From positions 1 through 41,885 of the forward strand of contig JALBWU010000011.1 of assembly GCA_022678445.1 (NCBI GenBank): DNA of 41,885 nucleotides, in the 5' to 3' direction. The notes under the pieces were generated by a model, which worked only from the letters and a program-made list of their open reading frames with translations, ran no database searches and was not told the origin of the DNA. Origin of the DNA: Candidatus Aramenus sp. CH1 (lineage in GTDB: Archaea; Thermoproteota; Thermoprotei_A; Sulfolobales; Sulfolobaceae). Each line of letters begins with the position of its first letter. Position 1 is the first letter of the stretch. The translations under genes were made by a program, and so were the position numbers. Below are positions 17,584 to 26,912 of the stretch, piece after piece.

Positions 17584-18102
17584 TTAACCTATGAACTTAG
17601 GTAAGGTCACCCCCCTTTGACCTTGGTACTTCCCCTTATATGGGTTCTCAACTGGGGTCAAGGTCTTAGCGAAAATTAAGTGGATGAACCTAGTACCCGC
17701 CTTGACCTTCACGGGGAAGGAGCTCCCTATGACCTCTATTGTTACCTGGCCCTCAAAACCCGCGTCGACAATTGTAGGGGGCACCATTAACCCCAGCCTG
17801 GCGAAGGAAGACCTTATGTTGACGAAGGCCATTATGTCGTTGGGCAACTTCACGTACTCCTTAGTCGTCAGGAGGACGTGTTCCTGCGGGTATATTACGA
17901 ACTCGCTACCGTTTTCGATGTCGTAAAAGTCGCTTAAGTCTTCCCCCACTGTGTACACCCTGTCCGTCTTCTTGAACCTCGCTATCTGCTCACCTACTCT
18001 CAGGTCAACGCCGTTCTCCCTCACTGTGTCGTCGCTTATTGGCTCAATGAGTATCCACTTTTTCTCAAGGTAGTATTTTAGATCTCTGTCTCCAAGTATC
18101 AT
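17584..18102 (-). CDS. dcd: dCTP deaminase
   Basis: A 172-residue trimeric dUTPase-fold enzyme. [12 protein letters not shown] is the phosphate-binding motif, [11 protein letters not shown] holds catalytic E117, and the C-terminal lid has [14 protein letters not shown]. It deaminates dCTP to dUTP toward dTTP synthesis; some archaeal members are bifunctional and also hydrolyse dUTP, which cannot be judged here. It converges with the RHH gene (3-base gap) and diverges from DNA ligase across 143 bases that contain a GTCAG-N7-CTGAC repeat. Confidence 0.95.
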   Translation of the reverse strand: MILGDRDLKYYLEKKWILIEPISDDTVRENGVDLRVGEQIARFKKTDRVYTVGEDLSDFYDIENGSEFVIYPQEHVLLTTKEYVKLPNDIMAFVNIRSSFARLGLMVPPTIVDAGFEGQVTIEVIGSSFPVKVKAGTRFIHLIFAKTLTPVENPYKGKYQGQRGVTLPKFIG

Positions 18103-18159
18103 GTCTAAACAAACATTTTCTCCCGTTTACTTAAAGACATTGTGGGTTAATATTCCAGG

Positions 18160-18176
18160 GTCAGTGTAACTCTGAC
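18160..18176. repeat. Inverted repeat GTCAG-N7-CTGAC between dcd and lig
   Basis: Five-base arms with a seven-base spacer stand midway in the divergent dcd-lig promoter region. It could be a regulator site shared by two DNA-precursor and repair genes. The arms are short, so chance is possible. Confidence 0.35.
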
Positions 18177-18245
18177 AAGTCACCAACTCCTATTGCCTTT
18201 ATTCATCATCAAACGTTAATAACGCTGACATGAAGATAATAATTT

Positions 18246-20042
18246 ATGGAGTTTAAAATTATAGCTGAGTACTTCGACCGTCTCGAGAAGATAAGCTCAA
18301 GGATTCAGCTTACCTCTATTTTAGCTGATCTCTTTAAGCAGACAGATAAGAGCGTCATAGACAAAATAGTCTACCTAATTCAAGGCAAATTGTGGCCAGA
18401 CTTCTCTGGTCAACCTGAGATAGGAATAGGCGAGAAATTCCTAATAAAGGCCATCTCCATTGCCACTGGAGTTAAGGAGGATGAAGTCGATAGCCTATTT
18501 AAAAAGTTGGGAGACCTAGGACAGGTGGCCTTTGAGCTAAAAAAGAAGTCTCAATCATCGAGCATACTCTCGTTTCTGGGAGCCCAGAGTGCTCAAGGCC
18601 TTACCGTGGAGGAGACTTACGAAAACTTGGTGAAGATAGCTACTGCTCAGGGAGAAGGGAGCAGGGACATAAAGATAAGGCTCCTCGCGGGCCTACTGAA
18701 GAAGGCCACCCCAGTTGAGGCGAAGTACCTCGTCAGGTTCGTAGACGGTAGGTTAAGGGTGGGTATAGGCGACGCGACCATTCTAGACGCACTTGCAATA
18801 ACGTTCGGGGGAGGAGAGGCTGATAGGAACATAGTGGAGAGGGCATACAACCTCAGGGCAGACCTAGGAAATATAGCGAGAGTACTAGTGGAAAGGGGCA
18901 TAGAGGCAATAAAGTCCATGAAGCCCATGCCGGGTATTCCAATTAGGCCAATGTTAGCTGAGAGGCTTTCCGATCCTGCAGAGATGCTGAAAAAGGTAAA
19001 CGGAGTTGCCTTAGTGGATTACAAGTACGACGGGGAGAGGGCTCAAATACACAAGGCCGGGGACAAAGTCTACATATTCTCGAGAAGGCTCGAGAATATA
19101 ACAAACCAGTACCCGGACGTAATAGAGTACGTGACTAACTACGTGAAGGGCAACGAGTTCATAATAGAGGGAGAGATAGTCCCCGTTGACCCAGAAAGCG
19201 GTGAGATGAGGCCGTTCCAGGAGCTCATGCACAGGAAGAGGAAGACGGATATCCACGAGGCAATAAAGGAGTACCCAGTAAACGTCTTCCTGTTCGACCT
19301 TATGTATTATGAGGGAGAAGACTACACGACTAAGCCCCTTCTGGAGAGGAGGAGCAAGCTGGAGTCCATAATATCTGAAAACGATAAGGTACACATTGCG
19401 ACGCATATTGTGGTCGACAGCGTGGAGAAGCTAAAGGAATTCTTCTTCCAGGCTATTTCAGAAGGAGCCGAGGGCGTTATGGTCAAGTCCATATCTAGCG
19501 ATTCTAACTACCAGGCTGGATCGAGGGGATGGTTATGGATTAAGTTCAAGAGGGACTACCAGAGCGAGATGGCAGACACTGTTGACCTAGTGGTAGTAGG
19601 GGCGTTCTATGGAAAGGGTAAAAGAGGGGGAAAGTACAGTTCGCTATTAATGGCAGCCTACAACCCGGAGAAAGACGTGTTCGAGACTGTGTGTAAGGTG
19701 GCGTCTGGCTTTAGCGATGAGGAACTGGACGAGCTTCAGAAGAGGGTTGAGGAGCTCAAGAGGCAAGACAAACACCCAAGGGTTGACTCTAAAATGGTTC
19801 CAGACATCTGGGTGACGCCTTCTTTAGTTGCCGAGATAATAGGCGCAGAGATCACCATATCCCCGCAACACACGTGCTGTAGCGACAAGTACGAAAACGG
19901 AGGGCTCTCGATTAGGTTCCCAAGGTTTATAAGGTGGAGGCCAGACAAGAGCCCGGAAGACGCCACAACAAACCAGGAAATCTACGAGATGTACAACTCC
20001 CAGTTAAAGAAGATAACTGAGAAGAGTGGCGAGAGCATCTAA
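18246..20042 (+). CDS. lig: ATP-dependent DNA ligase
   Basis: A 598-residue archaeal/eukaryal DNA ligase I type. The N-terminal DNA-binding domain occupies about residues 1-230. Motif I is [13 protein letters not shown] with adenylated lysine K260; motif III is [10 protein letters not shown]; motif IV is EGVMVKS; and motif V is [10 protein letters not shown]. The C-terminal OB fold contains [22 protein letters not shown]. It seals Okazaki fragments and repair nicks. The C-terminus ends in a charged helix without an obvious PCNA-binding box. The metallo-beta-lactamase nuclease gene follows at 28 bases, with its own TATA box. Length and motifs are complete. Confidence 0.98.
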   Translation: MEFKIIAEYFDRLEKISSRIQLTSILADLFKQTDKSVIDKIVYLIQGKLWPDFSGQPEIGIGEKFLIKAISIATGVKEDEVDSLFKKLGDLGQVAFELKKKSQSSSILSFLGAQSAQGLTVEETYENLVKIATAQGEGSRDIKIRLLAGLLKKATPVEAKYLVRFVDGRLRVGIGDATILDALAITFGGGEADRNIVERAYNLRADLGNIARVLVERGIEAIKSMKPMPGIPIRPMLAERLSDPAEMLKKVNGVALVDYKYDGERAQIHKAGDKVYIFSRRLENITNQYPDVIEYVTNYVKGNEFIIEGEIVPVDPESGEMRPFQELMHRKRKTDIHEAIKEYPVNVFLFDLMYYEGEDYTTKPLLERRSKLESIISENDKVHIATHIVVDSVEKLKEFFFQAISEGAEGVMVKSISSDSNYQAGSRGWLWIKFKRDYQSEMADTVDLVVVGAFYGKGKRGGKYSSLLMAAYNPEKDVFETVCKVASGFSDEELDELQKRVEELKRQDKHPRVDSKMVPDIWVTPSLVAEIIGAEITISPQHTCCSDKYENGGLSIRFPRFIRWRPDKSPEDATTNQEIYEMYNSQLKKITEKSGESI

Positions 20043-20049
20043 TATAAAA
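20040..20049 (+). promoter_or_regulatory. TATA box of the MBL nuclease gene
   Basis: TAATATAAAA is centred 26 bases before the ATG at 20071 and overlaps the ligase stop. It supports the ATG as a leaderless start over a longer in-frame GTG start inside lig. Confidence 0.55.
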
Positions 20050-20070
20050 CGCCTTACGCCAATTTATTTT

Positions 20071-21054
20071 ATGCACGTAAAAATCGAAGCCAATGGTGCC
20101 ATAATAGTAGGGGAGAACTTTACAATTGACGGGCATTCAGAGAGGAACTTTAGGGTCGTGACACACTTTCATTCGGACCACATAGTTGACCTCTCTAAGA
20201 GCGTTAAGGAGTGCAACGGAGTCGTCGCAACTCCCCAGACCTTGGACGCGTTGGAGGTGCTTGGGCACAAGATACCGCAGAAGAAGAGGTTAGGCCTCAA
20301 GTACGACTTAAGGCTTCACGTAGAAGACGAGTCAGTAGTGCTTAAGCCAGCTGAACACATATTGGGCTCTGCCCAAGTTATGATAACCTTGAAGGACGGC
20401 ACCACAGTGGCTTACACTGGGGACTTCAAGAATCCGGGGAAAGGGACGCCAATATTGAACCCCGACATTCTCGTAATTGACTCGACCTACGGTAGGCCGG
20501 AATTTAGGAGACCGTTCAAGGAGGAGGTGAACTCCCTCTTTCCGGACTACGTCAACGACGCCCTTGTCAGTGGACCTGTGAGGATATACGCCTATCATGG
20601 AAAGATCCAAGAGGTGATGAAGTTTCTCAGGAGGGCACAAGTAATAGCCCCTTTCGTTGCGGAGGGAAAAGTCTACGACTTAACTATGGTGGCCAAGAAA
20701 TACGGAGAGGAGATAGGGGAGGTATTTAACAGGAACGACCCCCATGCCAGTGAGATCTTAAAGGAGGGCTGGTACGTTGAGTTTAAGCACTTTCATGAGT
20801 TTAGGAACAGGGAGAAAGGGTTCACAAATTTCGTGCTCACGGGCTGGCAGTTCGACAAGCCATTTAAGCGAATAGACAGCTCTTCAGTCTCCGTTGCCTT
20901 CAGCGATCACGGGGACTTCGAAGAGACGATATATTACGTAGACAACTCCTCCGCCAGTCTCGTCATAGTAGACGGAGGGAGAAAGGGGTACTCCAACGAC
21001 CTCGCCAAATACATTAATGAGAGGCTTAAGAAAAAGGCGATAAGCATGCCCTAA
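20071..21054 (+). CDS. Metallo-beta-lactamase-fold nuclease (ligase-associated exonuclease-like)
   Basis: About 327 residues of the metallo-beta-lactamase fold. The zinc motif THFHSDHIVDL near the N-terminus, AEHILGSAQVMITLKDG, YTGDFKNP (a metal-binding Asp), VIDSTYG and a late VAFSDHGDF motif are the pattern of the beta-CASP/Snm1-related and ligase-associated exonuclease groups. Bacterial relatives are encoded beside ATP-dependent ligases, and here too the gene follows lig directly. A DNA repair or end-trimming role is inferred from this; an RNA-processing role is the alternative. The 3' end overlaps the convergent oxidoreductase gene by four bases. Confidence 0.85.
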   Translation: MHVKIEANGAIIVGENFTIDGHSERNFRVVTHFHSDHIVDLSKSVKECNGVVATPQTLDALEVLGHKIPQKKRLGLKYDLRLHVEDESVVLKPAEHILGSAQVMITLKDGTTVAYTGDFKNPGKGTPILNPDILVIDSTYGRPEFRRPFKEEVNSLFPDYVNDALVSGPVRIYAYHGKIQEVMKFLRRAQVIAPFVAEGKVYDLTMVAKKYGEEIGEVFNRNDPHASEILKEGWYVEFKHFHEFRNREKGFTNFVLTGWQFDKPFKRIDSSSVSVAFSDHGDFEETIYYVDNSSASLVIVDGGRKGYSNDLAKYINERLKKKAISMP

Positions 21055-22142
21055 ATTACCATCTCCTCCCTCACAAGCCTGTTTTTCTGGAACCTGTCTG
21101 GGGAAAACACGTCGAAGAACCTGTTCCTTTTCCCGTCTGCTACGAGCTCCGCCATTAGTTTCCCGGAGAACGGGGAAAACATCATTCCATGTCCGCTGTA
21201 GCCTGCGTCCACGTATAGTCCTTCTGGCCAGTTTTCTGAAAAGCCCATTACGTGAGAGTGGTCCGGGGTCATCTCGTAATACCCGCTCCATCCCCTCATT
21301 ATACCTATTCCCTCTGCACCCCTTATGAGACCTCTTACGATCCTAAGGAACTTTAGGGCTTCATCTAGGCTTACCGTAAAGGGGAGGTAACCTCTCTCAC
21401 TGGTCGACTCCACCCCTCCAATGATCTCCCCCTTCAATGTCTGGGAGAAGTAGACGTCCTTGCCTAAGTCGATAACTAGTGGCTTTACTTTGTACTTTAA
21501 GTCCTCTGTAATGAATATCTGCTTCCTCTCAGGGTAAATCGGGAGGTCTGGTACTATTTGGGAGCTCCATGCCCCTGCCGTTATCACCACTTTGTCTCCT
21601 TCGATGAACCTCCCATCGCCAGTAGTCACTCCCTTTACCCTCCCCTCACCTACGACGCCCTTTACCTCTCCGTAGATCATCTTTACGTCTCTTCTTATTT
21701 CCTCGAAGTAGCTGTAGAGTATGTAGTCGTGGTGAAAGGCTCCATCCTGGGGCGCAAAGTAGCAATTGTCCTCTACCTTAAGGAAGTCGAATTCTCCGCA
21801 TTCCGCGAATTTTCCTCCTACGCCTAAAGACGCCCAAAGCGAGTGGAGCTTTTTGAAGTAGTCAAGAAGCCTCTCGCTTAATATCCACAAGTACCCCGAT
21901 CTGTATAGAAGGGCGTTATAGCGGAGTTCCTTAGCGGATCTCTCTAGGTACTTTATGGCCTCCAGAGCAAACTCTACGTTTTCCCTGCTGTAAAAATGGT
22001 ATCTGAACCTTCCTGCATTCCTGCTACTCGACCCATAGCCTATCCTCTTCTTCTCGATGATTACAACGTCCTTTACGCCCATCTTGTGTAGATGATAAGC
22101 TAAGCTTAACCCGTGGCTTCCACCGCCAACTATTAGGATCAT
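21051..22142 (-). CDS. FAD-dependent amine oxidase/dehydrogenase subunit (DAO family, HcnC/sarcosine oxidase beta-like)
   Basis: About 363 residues of the D-amino-acid-oxidase-type fold. MILIVGGGSHGLSLAYHL is the FAD motif. GYGSSSRNAGRFR is the DAO-family segment that follows it, and VVITAGAWSS and YVDAGYSGHGMMFSP are the C-terminal FAD contacts. It resembles the beta subunits of sarcosine oxidase, HcnC and dye-linked proline dehydrogenases, which oxidise a C-N bond of a small amino acid. The gene upstream encodes a plausible alpha subunit, so the pair forms a heteromeric dehydrogenase; the substrate is unknown. ATG is preferred over an in-frame GTG three codons earlier, because it starts the FAD strand directly, two bases after the upstream stop. 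Confidence 0.8.
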   Translation of the reverse strand: MILIVGGGSHGLSLAYHLHKMGVKDVVIIEKKRIGYGSSSRNAGRFRYHFYSRENVEFALEAIKYLERSAKELRYNALLYRSGYLWILSERLLDYFKKLHSLWASLGVGGKFAECGEFDFLKVEDNCYFAPQDGAFHHDYILYSYFEEIRRDVKMIYGEVKGVVGEGRVKGVTTGDGRFIEGDKVVITAGAWSSQIVPDLPIYPERKQIFITEDLKYKVKPLVIDLGKDVYFSQTLKGEIIGGVESTSERGYLPFTVSLDEALKFLRIVRGLIRGAEGIGIMRGWSGYYEMTPDHSHVMGFSENWPEGLYVDAGYSGHGMMFSPFSGKLMAELVADGKRNRFFDVFSPDRFQKNRLVREEMVI

Positions 22143-22144
22143 GG

Positions 22145-23536
22145 TTACCACATTGGGTAAAGTGGTGACCTAAACGTTATTAGCTCGTCGCTCCTCAAAT
22201 AACTTCCTGCCAAGTACGTGCATATCTTTCCCTGGCAACTGCCCGTGGACAAGCCAGTCACCCTTTTCACTTCTTCGACGCTTTTGTATCCCCGAAGGCG
22301 GGCTTTTTCTAAGTCGTGAAAGGTAACGTCCTCGCACTCGCAAACGTAGCCTCCACGGCTAAACAAATATGGGGAATCCCTGCTTTCCCAAGCCCCCGAG
22401 TAAAAGTTAAGCAAGTGCGTTTCCCTCTCCTTTAGCTCCGACTTAAGTTGGTCTAGGTATCTGTCATCTAAGAGCACCTTTGAGCTCAAGAAGGAGACTT
22501 CGTAGTCCGAAATTCCCCTGCTTCCCCCGGACACCGCGATCTCGTGGCCTGCTGACCCAGCGTAGTCGTGCTCCGGCAGGTAGACGTGAGAGAAAGGGTA
22601 AAACTTGTACCTTACGCCAAGGTTACTCATCAGCTCAATCCTTGGTTGTTTTATCACCGCAAATACTACGGCGTCCACTTCCTCGTTTATCCCGTTAGAG
22701 TAGACAACTAGCTTCTTCCCTTTTCTCTTTAATTGAAGAGTGTCGACCTGGATCACCTCTACTCCCATTTCCTTGGCCCTTTCTCTCCAGTACTTGGAAA
22801 AGCTCTCTATCCCCCTCTTGACCAAGACCTTTCCTCCAGAAACCATCGCGGTTCTTAACGCGTCGTCTGAGGAGCCCACGACTACTACTCTTTTAAGCTT
22901 ACTCCTGAGCCTCAAGTAAAGGTTTCTGGAAATAACGCCGGGAAGGTCATTACCATTGAATATCGGTGGAATATACCTTCCACCATTGGATATAATTACC
23001 CTCTTGGCGTTCACTACGAGGAGTTTGTTGCCCGTCTTTACGACTATTCCTTCCTCAAATCTCCCCAGAACTACTCCTCTAATTACCTTCTCCTCGGAGC
23101 TTTTTGCTATTTCCTTTAACTTCTTGACGAGAGAGCTGTCAGCTAGGGGGTCAAAGAACACTTGGTCGTTGAGGTCCGTGGCCACAACTATTGAGTTACT
23201 CAGTCCTTCAAGAGCGGAAAGCCCTGAGACCCCTCCCCCTATTATTAACGTATCCAAGGAGATTTTTTCAACTATGCTCTCTCCTACTGGAGCGTAGTGG
23301 GAAGGAAGATTAAGGAGGCCTGGAACGAACTTGAGCAGGAAAGGAGCCTTTTTTAGAATTCCACTATGGATCAAGTCATTACTGAACGGAAAGTAAAGCG
23401 AGGAGAAGCCCCACTCGAGGTTCTCACAAGCGCTCCTCCTTTTTCCCCCTTCAACAACCTCAGTGTAAGGCAGGCCGTATTCGCAGTCCTTTGGGGACCT
23501 ACACCGCCTATGCCTCTTACTCCTTATACATGTCAT
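22145..23536 (-). CDS. NAD(P)/FAD oxidoreductase with C-terminal BFD-like [2Fe-2S] domain (HcnB/SoxA-like alpha subunit)
   Basis: A 463-residue protein. The FAD motif DTLIIGGGVSGLSALEGL lies near residue 95, a second nucleotide fold is RVVVVGSSDDALRTAM, and the C-terminal BFD-like domain has cysteines C399, C401, C434 and C439 (C-x-C-x32-C-x4-C) for a [2Fe-2S] cluster. The order matches alpha subunits of HcnB, opine oxidase and heterotetrameric sarcosine oxidase. The N-terminus is unusual: four more cysteines (C3, C12, C18, C37) precede the FAD domain and could hold another metal site. ATG overlaps the upstream phosphatase stop (ATGA). It should work with the beta-like subunit encoded next. 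Confidence 0.82.
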   Translation of the reverse strand: MTCIRSKRHRRCRSPKDCEYGLPYTEVVEGGKRRSACENLEWGFSSLYFPFSNDLIHSGILKKAPFLLKFVPGLLNLPSHYAPVGESIVEKISLDTLIIGGGVSGLSALEGLSNSIVVATDLNDQVFFDPLADSSLVKKLKEIAKSSEEKVIRGVVLGRFEEGIVVKTGNKLLVVNAKRVIISNGGRYIPPIFNGNDLPGVISRNLYLRLRSKLKRVVVVGSSDDALRTAMVSGGKVLVKRGIESFSKYWRERAKEMGVEVIQVDTLQLKRKGKKLVVYSNGINEEVDAVVFAVIKQPRIELMSNLGVRYKFYPFSHVYLPEHDYAGSAGHEIAVSGGSRGISDYEVSFLSSKVLLDDRYLDQLKSELKERETHLLNFYSGAWESRDSPYLFSRGGYVCECEDVTFHDLEKARLRGYKSVEEVKRVTGLSTGSCQGKICTYLAGSYLRSDELITFRSPLYPMW

Positions 23537-25131
23537 CTTAAGGCTTCAATGATAGGTTTGCCGTCTAGCTTATTATAATTTACATCAAAAAGCCTCAAGA
23601 TAGTAGGTACAATGTCTACGATCTTCGCGTTAACCTTCTTACCCCTTGCTATTCCCTTTCCGTATAGTATGACTACGCCGTACATGTCGTCCTTCCTGTA
23701 GTAACCGTGGTCTCCGCTGGCGTTCTTGTATGGGACTACGTCTTCTATTTCCTTATCCTTCTCAACGTTTGAGCTCATGGCGTAGTAGCTAGCCACTGTT
23801 AATTCTATGTCCCCCTCCCTATCGTCGGCGGGGACTTGTTTCTCGTATATCATAGGGAATATCTTCTCATTGGTTACTGGATCTACGTAGTTCTCGAGGT
23901 TTCTAACTATGTAATTTATGAGCTTTGGGAACTCTTCCCTGCTCACTATCCCTAGTTCTTCCCTGTCCCTTAAGTTAACCCTTATGATCCCTCCACCAGC
24001 GTAATAAGCCTTGGTCTTTCTCCAGTCTATCCTGCCGTTGGACACCTTAAGAACGTTAATCCTTTCCAAGATCTTGTTCACGTAGACCCTCTTTTTAACC
24101 TTCTCGATCCCGTGATCGGAAGCGACTATCATGACGTCGGGGAGGTCTATCAAGGATTTAACGAACTTCCCAGCATGCTTATACGCTTGGTAGACGTAAT
24201 CAAAGGCTTTACCGTTGTCTATTCCATAGAAAAGGTGCTGAAAGTTGTCGACTGTGGGCAAATACGTTATTGCAAAGTCCCACTCAACTCGTCGGAGAAG
24301 GAAATTGGAGTAGTCGAAGAAGAAATTGTAGGAGAGCTCAGCGGTCTTCAAGTACTCCTCTAAAGTTATGGCTCCCTTGCTCAGCGACCTGTAGTCTCCG
24401 TCAAGCAACATGCCCGTCCTCTTAGACACCTTTTCCCATACCTCCTGCAGGAGATCGTCCCTGTTCCCCCACTTTGTTAAGAAACTAGGTGGCGTCACAT
24501 ATACGTCGTTCTCCCTAAAGTGGAAGAACGATAGTCCCTTGAAGCTCTTCTCGTTACATAAAGCGGAGAACTCTGTTGGACCCACCCACTCACCTTGCTT
24601 CCCCTTCACTTCTGTCTTGCCCTCAGAAGTGTCAATGGTTACCTTAAACTCCTCCCCCTCTTTCTCCACTTTCCACTTTCCTCCTAGAACTTCGCTCTCT
24701 CCTGTTTTGAGGAGAAATCCTTCACTGCACTTTCCAAGCTTTGACTTGTATGGGTCAAAGAGCACAGTGTTCTGGTTCTTCCATTTGTCGGGCAATGCTT
24801 GTGGAGAGGAGGTGACTAGAGTCTTAAGTCCCCTCTTGGAAAGGATGTTCCATATAGGCTCCGCGATTAACGTGTTGCTGTTGTAGGCGGTTAGGGGACT
24901 AGAGATCTTTCTTCCCTTCACAAATACCTTAGTGCTTACCACGCCGTTGTTCTTAGGGTAAAGTCCAGTTGCCATTGAAGCCAGAGCAACTGGAGTAATA
25001 GAAGGGTAAGTGCTTTCCAAGGGCCCATAGCATCCCCCTTCCACTAACTCCTTGAACTCGTCCAAGGAGTAGACGAACTTCTCAAAGAGGTGAAAGGCCA
25101 TTCCGTCAACTATCGTTAATAAGACTTTCAA
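23533..25131 (-). CDS. Alkaline phosphatase superfamily (type I phosphodiesterase/nucleotide pyrophosphatase) enzyme
   Basis: About 532 residues. The superfamily metal ligands and nucleophile are visible: LLTIVDGM (Asp), STYPSITPVALASMATGLYP (Thr nucleophile in SITP), FQHLFYGID, IVASDHGIEK and ASGDHGYYRK. These hydrolyse phosphate monoesters or diesters of nucleotides, sugars or lipids; the substrate is unknown. There is no signal peptide or membrane segment, so it is probably cytosolic. A TTG start three codons after the first GTG is chosen because AGGTGG stands five bases before it. The GTG itself forms part of that site. The previous gene stops 11 bases upstream. Confidence 0.83.
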   Translation of the reverse strand: MKVLLTIVDGMAFHLFEKFVYSLDEFKELVEGGCYGPLESTYPSITPVALASMATGLYPKNNGVVSTKVFVKGRKISSPLTAYNSNTLIAEPIWNILSKRGLKTLVTSSPQALPDKWKNQNTVLFDPYKSKLGKCSEGFLLKTGESEVLGGKWKVEKEGEEFKVTIDTSEGKTEVKGKQGEWVGPTEFSALCNEKSFKGLSFFHFRENDVYVTPPSFLTKWGNRDDLLQEVWEKVSKRTGMLLDGDYRSLSKGAITLEEYLKTAELSYNFFFDYSNFLLRRVEWDFAITYLPTVDNFQHLFYGIDNGKAFDYVYQAYKHAGKFVKSLIDLPDVMIVASDHGIEKVKKRVYVNKILERINVLKVSNGRIDWRKTKAYYAGGGIIRVNLRDREELGIVSREEFPKLINYIVRNLENYVDPVTNEKIFPMIYEKQVPADDREGDIELTVASYYAMSSNVEKDKEIEDVVPYKNASGDHGYYRKDDMYGVVILYGKGIARGKKVNAKIVDIVPTILRLFDVNYNKLDGKPIIEALR

Positions 25132-25142
25132 AAAATCCACCT

Positions 25143-25400
25143 TTACTTCAACTTGTCGTGAAGCTCTCTGTCCAATTTACTTGGCCTTATAAGGTTTATG
25201 TGGTTCCTCTTTACGTTACCCTTCCTGTCAAAGCTTATCGCGAACTCGTAAACTCCGTGAGTGCCTTGGAACTCTCCAAATGCGTCGTACCTCTCATCGT
25301 TAAAGTTTTGGACGTACTTTACGTCGAGGCTCTCTTCAACAAAGTTGGGATCTTCCTTTTTTAATATCTTCACGAGTATGTCTTTAACGTCTTCCATCAT
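25143..25400 (-). CDS. Small conserved protein, function unknown
   Basis: An 85-residue charged protein with no cysteines or hydrophobic segment. The helix VKDILVKILKKEDPNF is followed by strands DVKYVQNFNDERYDAFGEF and GVYEFAISFDRKGNVKRN, giving an alpha-plus-beta look. I do not recognise the family. Its ATG overlaps the hemD stop (ATGA) and GGTGA lies just before it, so it is translated as part of the tetrapyrrole operon. It may serve that pathway or the next enzyme gene, but the sequence itself shows no function. Confidence 0.7.
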   Translation of the reverse strand: MMEDVKDILVKILKKEDPNFVEESLDVKYVQNFNDERYDAFGEFQGTHGVYEFAISFDRKGNVKRNHINLIRPSKLDRELHDKLK

Positions 25401-26047
25401 TTTTCACCTAGTGTTTTAATTATACCCTCGAAATCGTGTTCGTTGCTCTCTATAAATGTAATGTCAGGCCTTAAAGAGCTGAGGGTTTTTGAGGTCATTG
25501 GACCTATACTAACAACTTTAATCTCATTAGTTAAAAAACTAGCTACCGTTTTAGCTATTTCCGAGCTTGTTATGGCGACAACTTCCACCTCCCTATTTCT
25601 CAGGACTCTTTCCGCTTTTCTCAAGTTCTCCTCTAGGGGCTCTACGTCGTAATCGTAGATTTCCTCGTACTTAATTGAACTTGAAAGGATATTCCTCATG
25701 CACGGCGTAGCCTTCCTGCTTCTAAACGCCGCAACTGATTTCACACCACTTTGTAATATAAGGCGAGCCAGGTGAACACTATCGTACTCCTCAGGGTGGA
25801 CCGAAAAGAAGCCCTTTAAAGCTATTAGCCCATGTGTGGACTTGCCAATTGCAAATATTTTCTTATCCTTAACCTTATCCCAGTCCTTGAAACATTCCAC
25901 CGAGTTCTTACTCGTAAACGCTACTCCTTCAAATGGAGTTAGGTCCACACGGTATTCTAAACACCTAACTCGAAAAAGTGGGACATGGACGACCTCGATT
26001 CCGTGCATCCTTAGCCTTTCCAGCTCAATGGAGGGACTAAAGAACAA
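25397..26047 (-). CDS. hemD: Uroporphyrinogen-III synthase
   Basis: About 216 residues of the weakly conserved HemD fold. The N-terminal half has FEGVAFTSKNSVECF, and the C-terminal half has VEVVAITSSEIAKTVASFL followed by VVSIGPMTSKTL, the usual TSxxA and IGxxTxxxL patterns. It closes and inverts ring D of hydroxymethylbilane made by HemC. Identity rests on both motifs and position after hemC. The TTG start overlaps hemC by 11 bases and cuts into the first strand: upstream in-frame codons R-V-L-F-F suggest the real start may be ACG two codons earlier. Confidence 0.88.
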   Translation of the reverse strand: MFFSPSIELERLRMHGIEVVHVPLFRVRCLEYRVDLTPFEGVAFTSKNSVECFKDWDKVKDKKIFAIGKSTHGLIALKGFFSVHPEEYDSVHLARLILQSGVKSVAAFRSRKATPCMRNILSSSIKYEEIYDYDVEPLEENLRKAERVLRNREVEVVAITSSEIAKTVASFLTNEIKVVSIGPMTSKTLSSLRPDITFIESNEHDFEGIIKTLGEK

Positions 26048-26912
26048 GACCCTCGTTCTTCATCTCCCCCAAGACCTTTTTGCCCAACTCGAGTCCAGCC
26101 TCTTTAGGTGGCTTATTTGTGGAGATTTCAACGGTTATTTTTCTTTTGCCGTCACTTACACTCATAATTCCAACGAGCGAGTCCCCCTCTTTTCTGAAAA
26201 GCACGCCTACGGGAGAGTGGCAACCTCCACCCACTATCTGAGAGGCTACCCTTTCAGCCATGGCTTCTTCAAAGGTCTTGCTGTCGTTGAGTTCCTTTAT
26301 TTCCTTGACCATTAGGTTCTTTTTCCCTACTACAGCTATGATACCTTGGTTCACCTCCGGAGTGAAGTCGTAGGGGCTAAGCCTATGGTAGACAACGTCG
26401 GCCTTTAACCTCAATATGGAGGCCTCCGCTACAACTATAGCGTCGTACTCTCCGCTCTGCAGTTTCCTAATCCTTGTATCTATGTTACCTCTGAGGTCCT
26501 TTACGTTTATGTCTTCTCTCAAGAACTTAGCGAAGTTTTTCCTCCTAACGCTACTCGTACCTATTACCGAGCCTCTACCTAACTCGTAAATGTCGTGTTT
26601 CCCGACGATAACGTCGAAGGGGGGATCCCTTTTGATGGTAGCGAGGATTTCAAGACCGTTGTCGAGGGATGAGGTCAAGTCCTTCATGCTGTGCACTGCT
26701 AAATCGGCCTTGCCTGCAACTATATATTCGTTAACTTCCTTCTCGAATACGCCTTTACCCAGTTTGCTTAGAGGTTCAGTTGCAAACATGTCAGCCCTTG
26801 TCTTGACGCCTACAAACTCCGTCTCTATTCCTAGCTCGTTTAGTTTTCTCTCTACGACGCTAACTTGAATCCTGCTCAGCGTAGACGTTCTGGCTGCTAT
26901 TCTGAGCTTCAT
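26037..26912 (-). CDS. hemC: Porphobilinogen deaminase (hydroxymethylbilane synthase)
   Basis: A 291-residue enzyme that polymerises four porphobilinogens. Motifs seen: [37 protein letters not shown] and [12 protein letters not shown]. The dipyrromethane cofactor-binding cysteine is C231 in [12 protein letters not shown]. All conserved arginine-rich substrate loops are present. Its ATG overlaps the hemL stop by four bases (ATGA). Confidence 0.97.
   Translation of the reverse strand: MKLRIAARTSTLSRIQVSVVERKLNELGIETEFVGVKTRADMFATEPLSKLGKGVFEKEVNEYIVAGKADLAVHSMKDLTSSLDNGLEILATIKRDPPFDVIVGKHDIYELGRGSVIGTSSVRRKNFAKFLREDINVKDLRGNIDTRIRKLQSGEYDAIVVAEASILRLKADVVYHRLSPYDFTPEVNQGIIAVVGKKNLMVKEIKELNDSKTFEEAMAERVASQIVGGGCHSPVGVLFRKEGDSLVGIMSVSDGKRKITVEISTNKPPKEAGLELGKKVLGEMKNEGLVL

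Noticed and set aside
18160-18211. Possible minus-strand C/D box RNA (ATGATGA to CTGA) in the dcd-lig gap
   Set aside because: C and D boxes and one 12-nt C'-D spacing can be found, but there is no acceptable D' box or terminal stem.
20026-20070. Longer start for the MBL nuclease inside lig
   Set aside because: The extra residues do not resemble the family, and a TATA box stands 26 bases before the later ATG.
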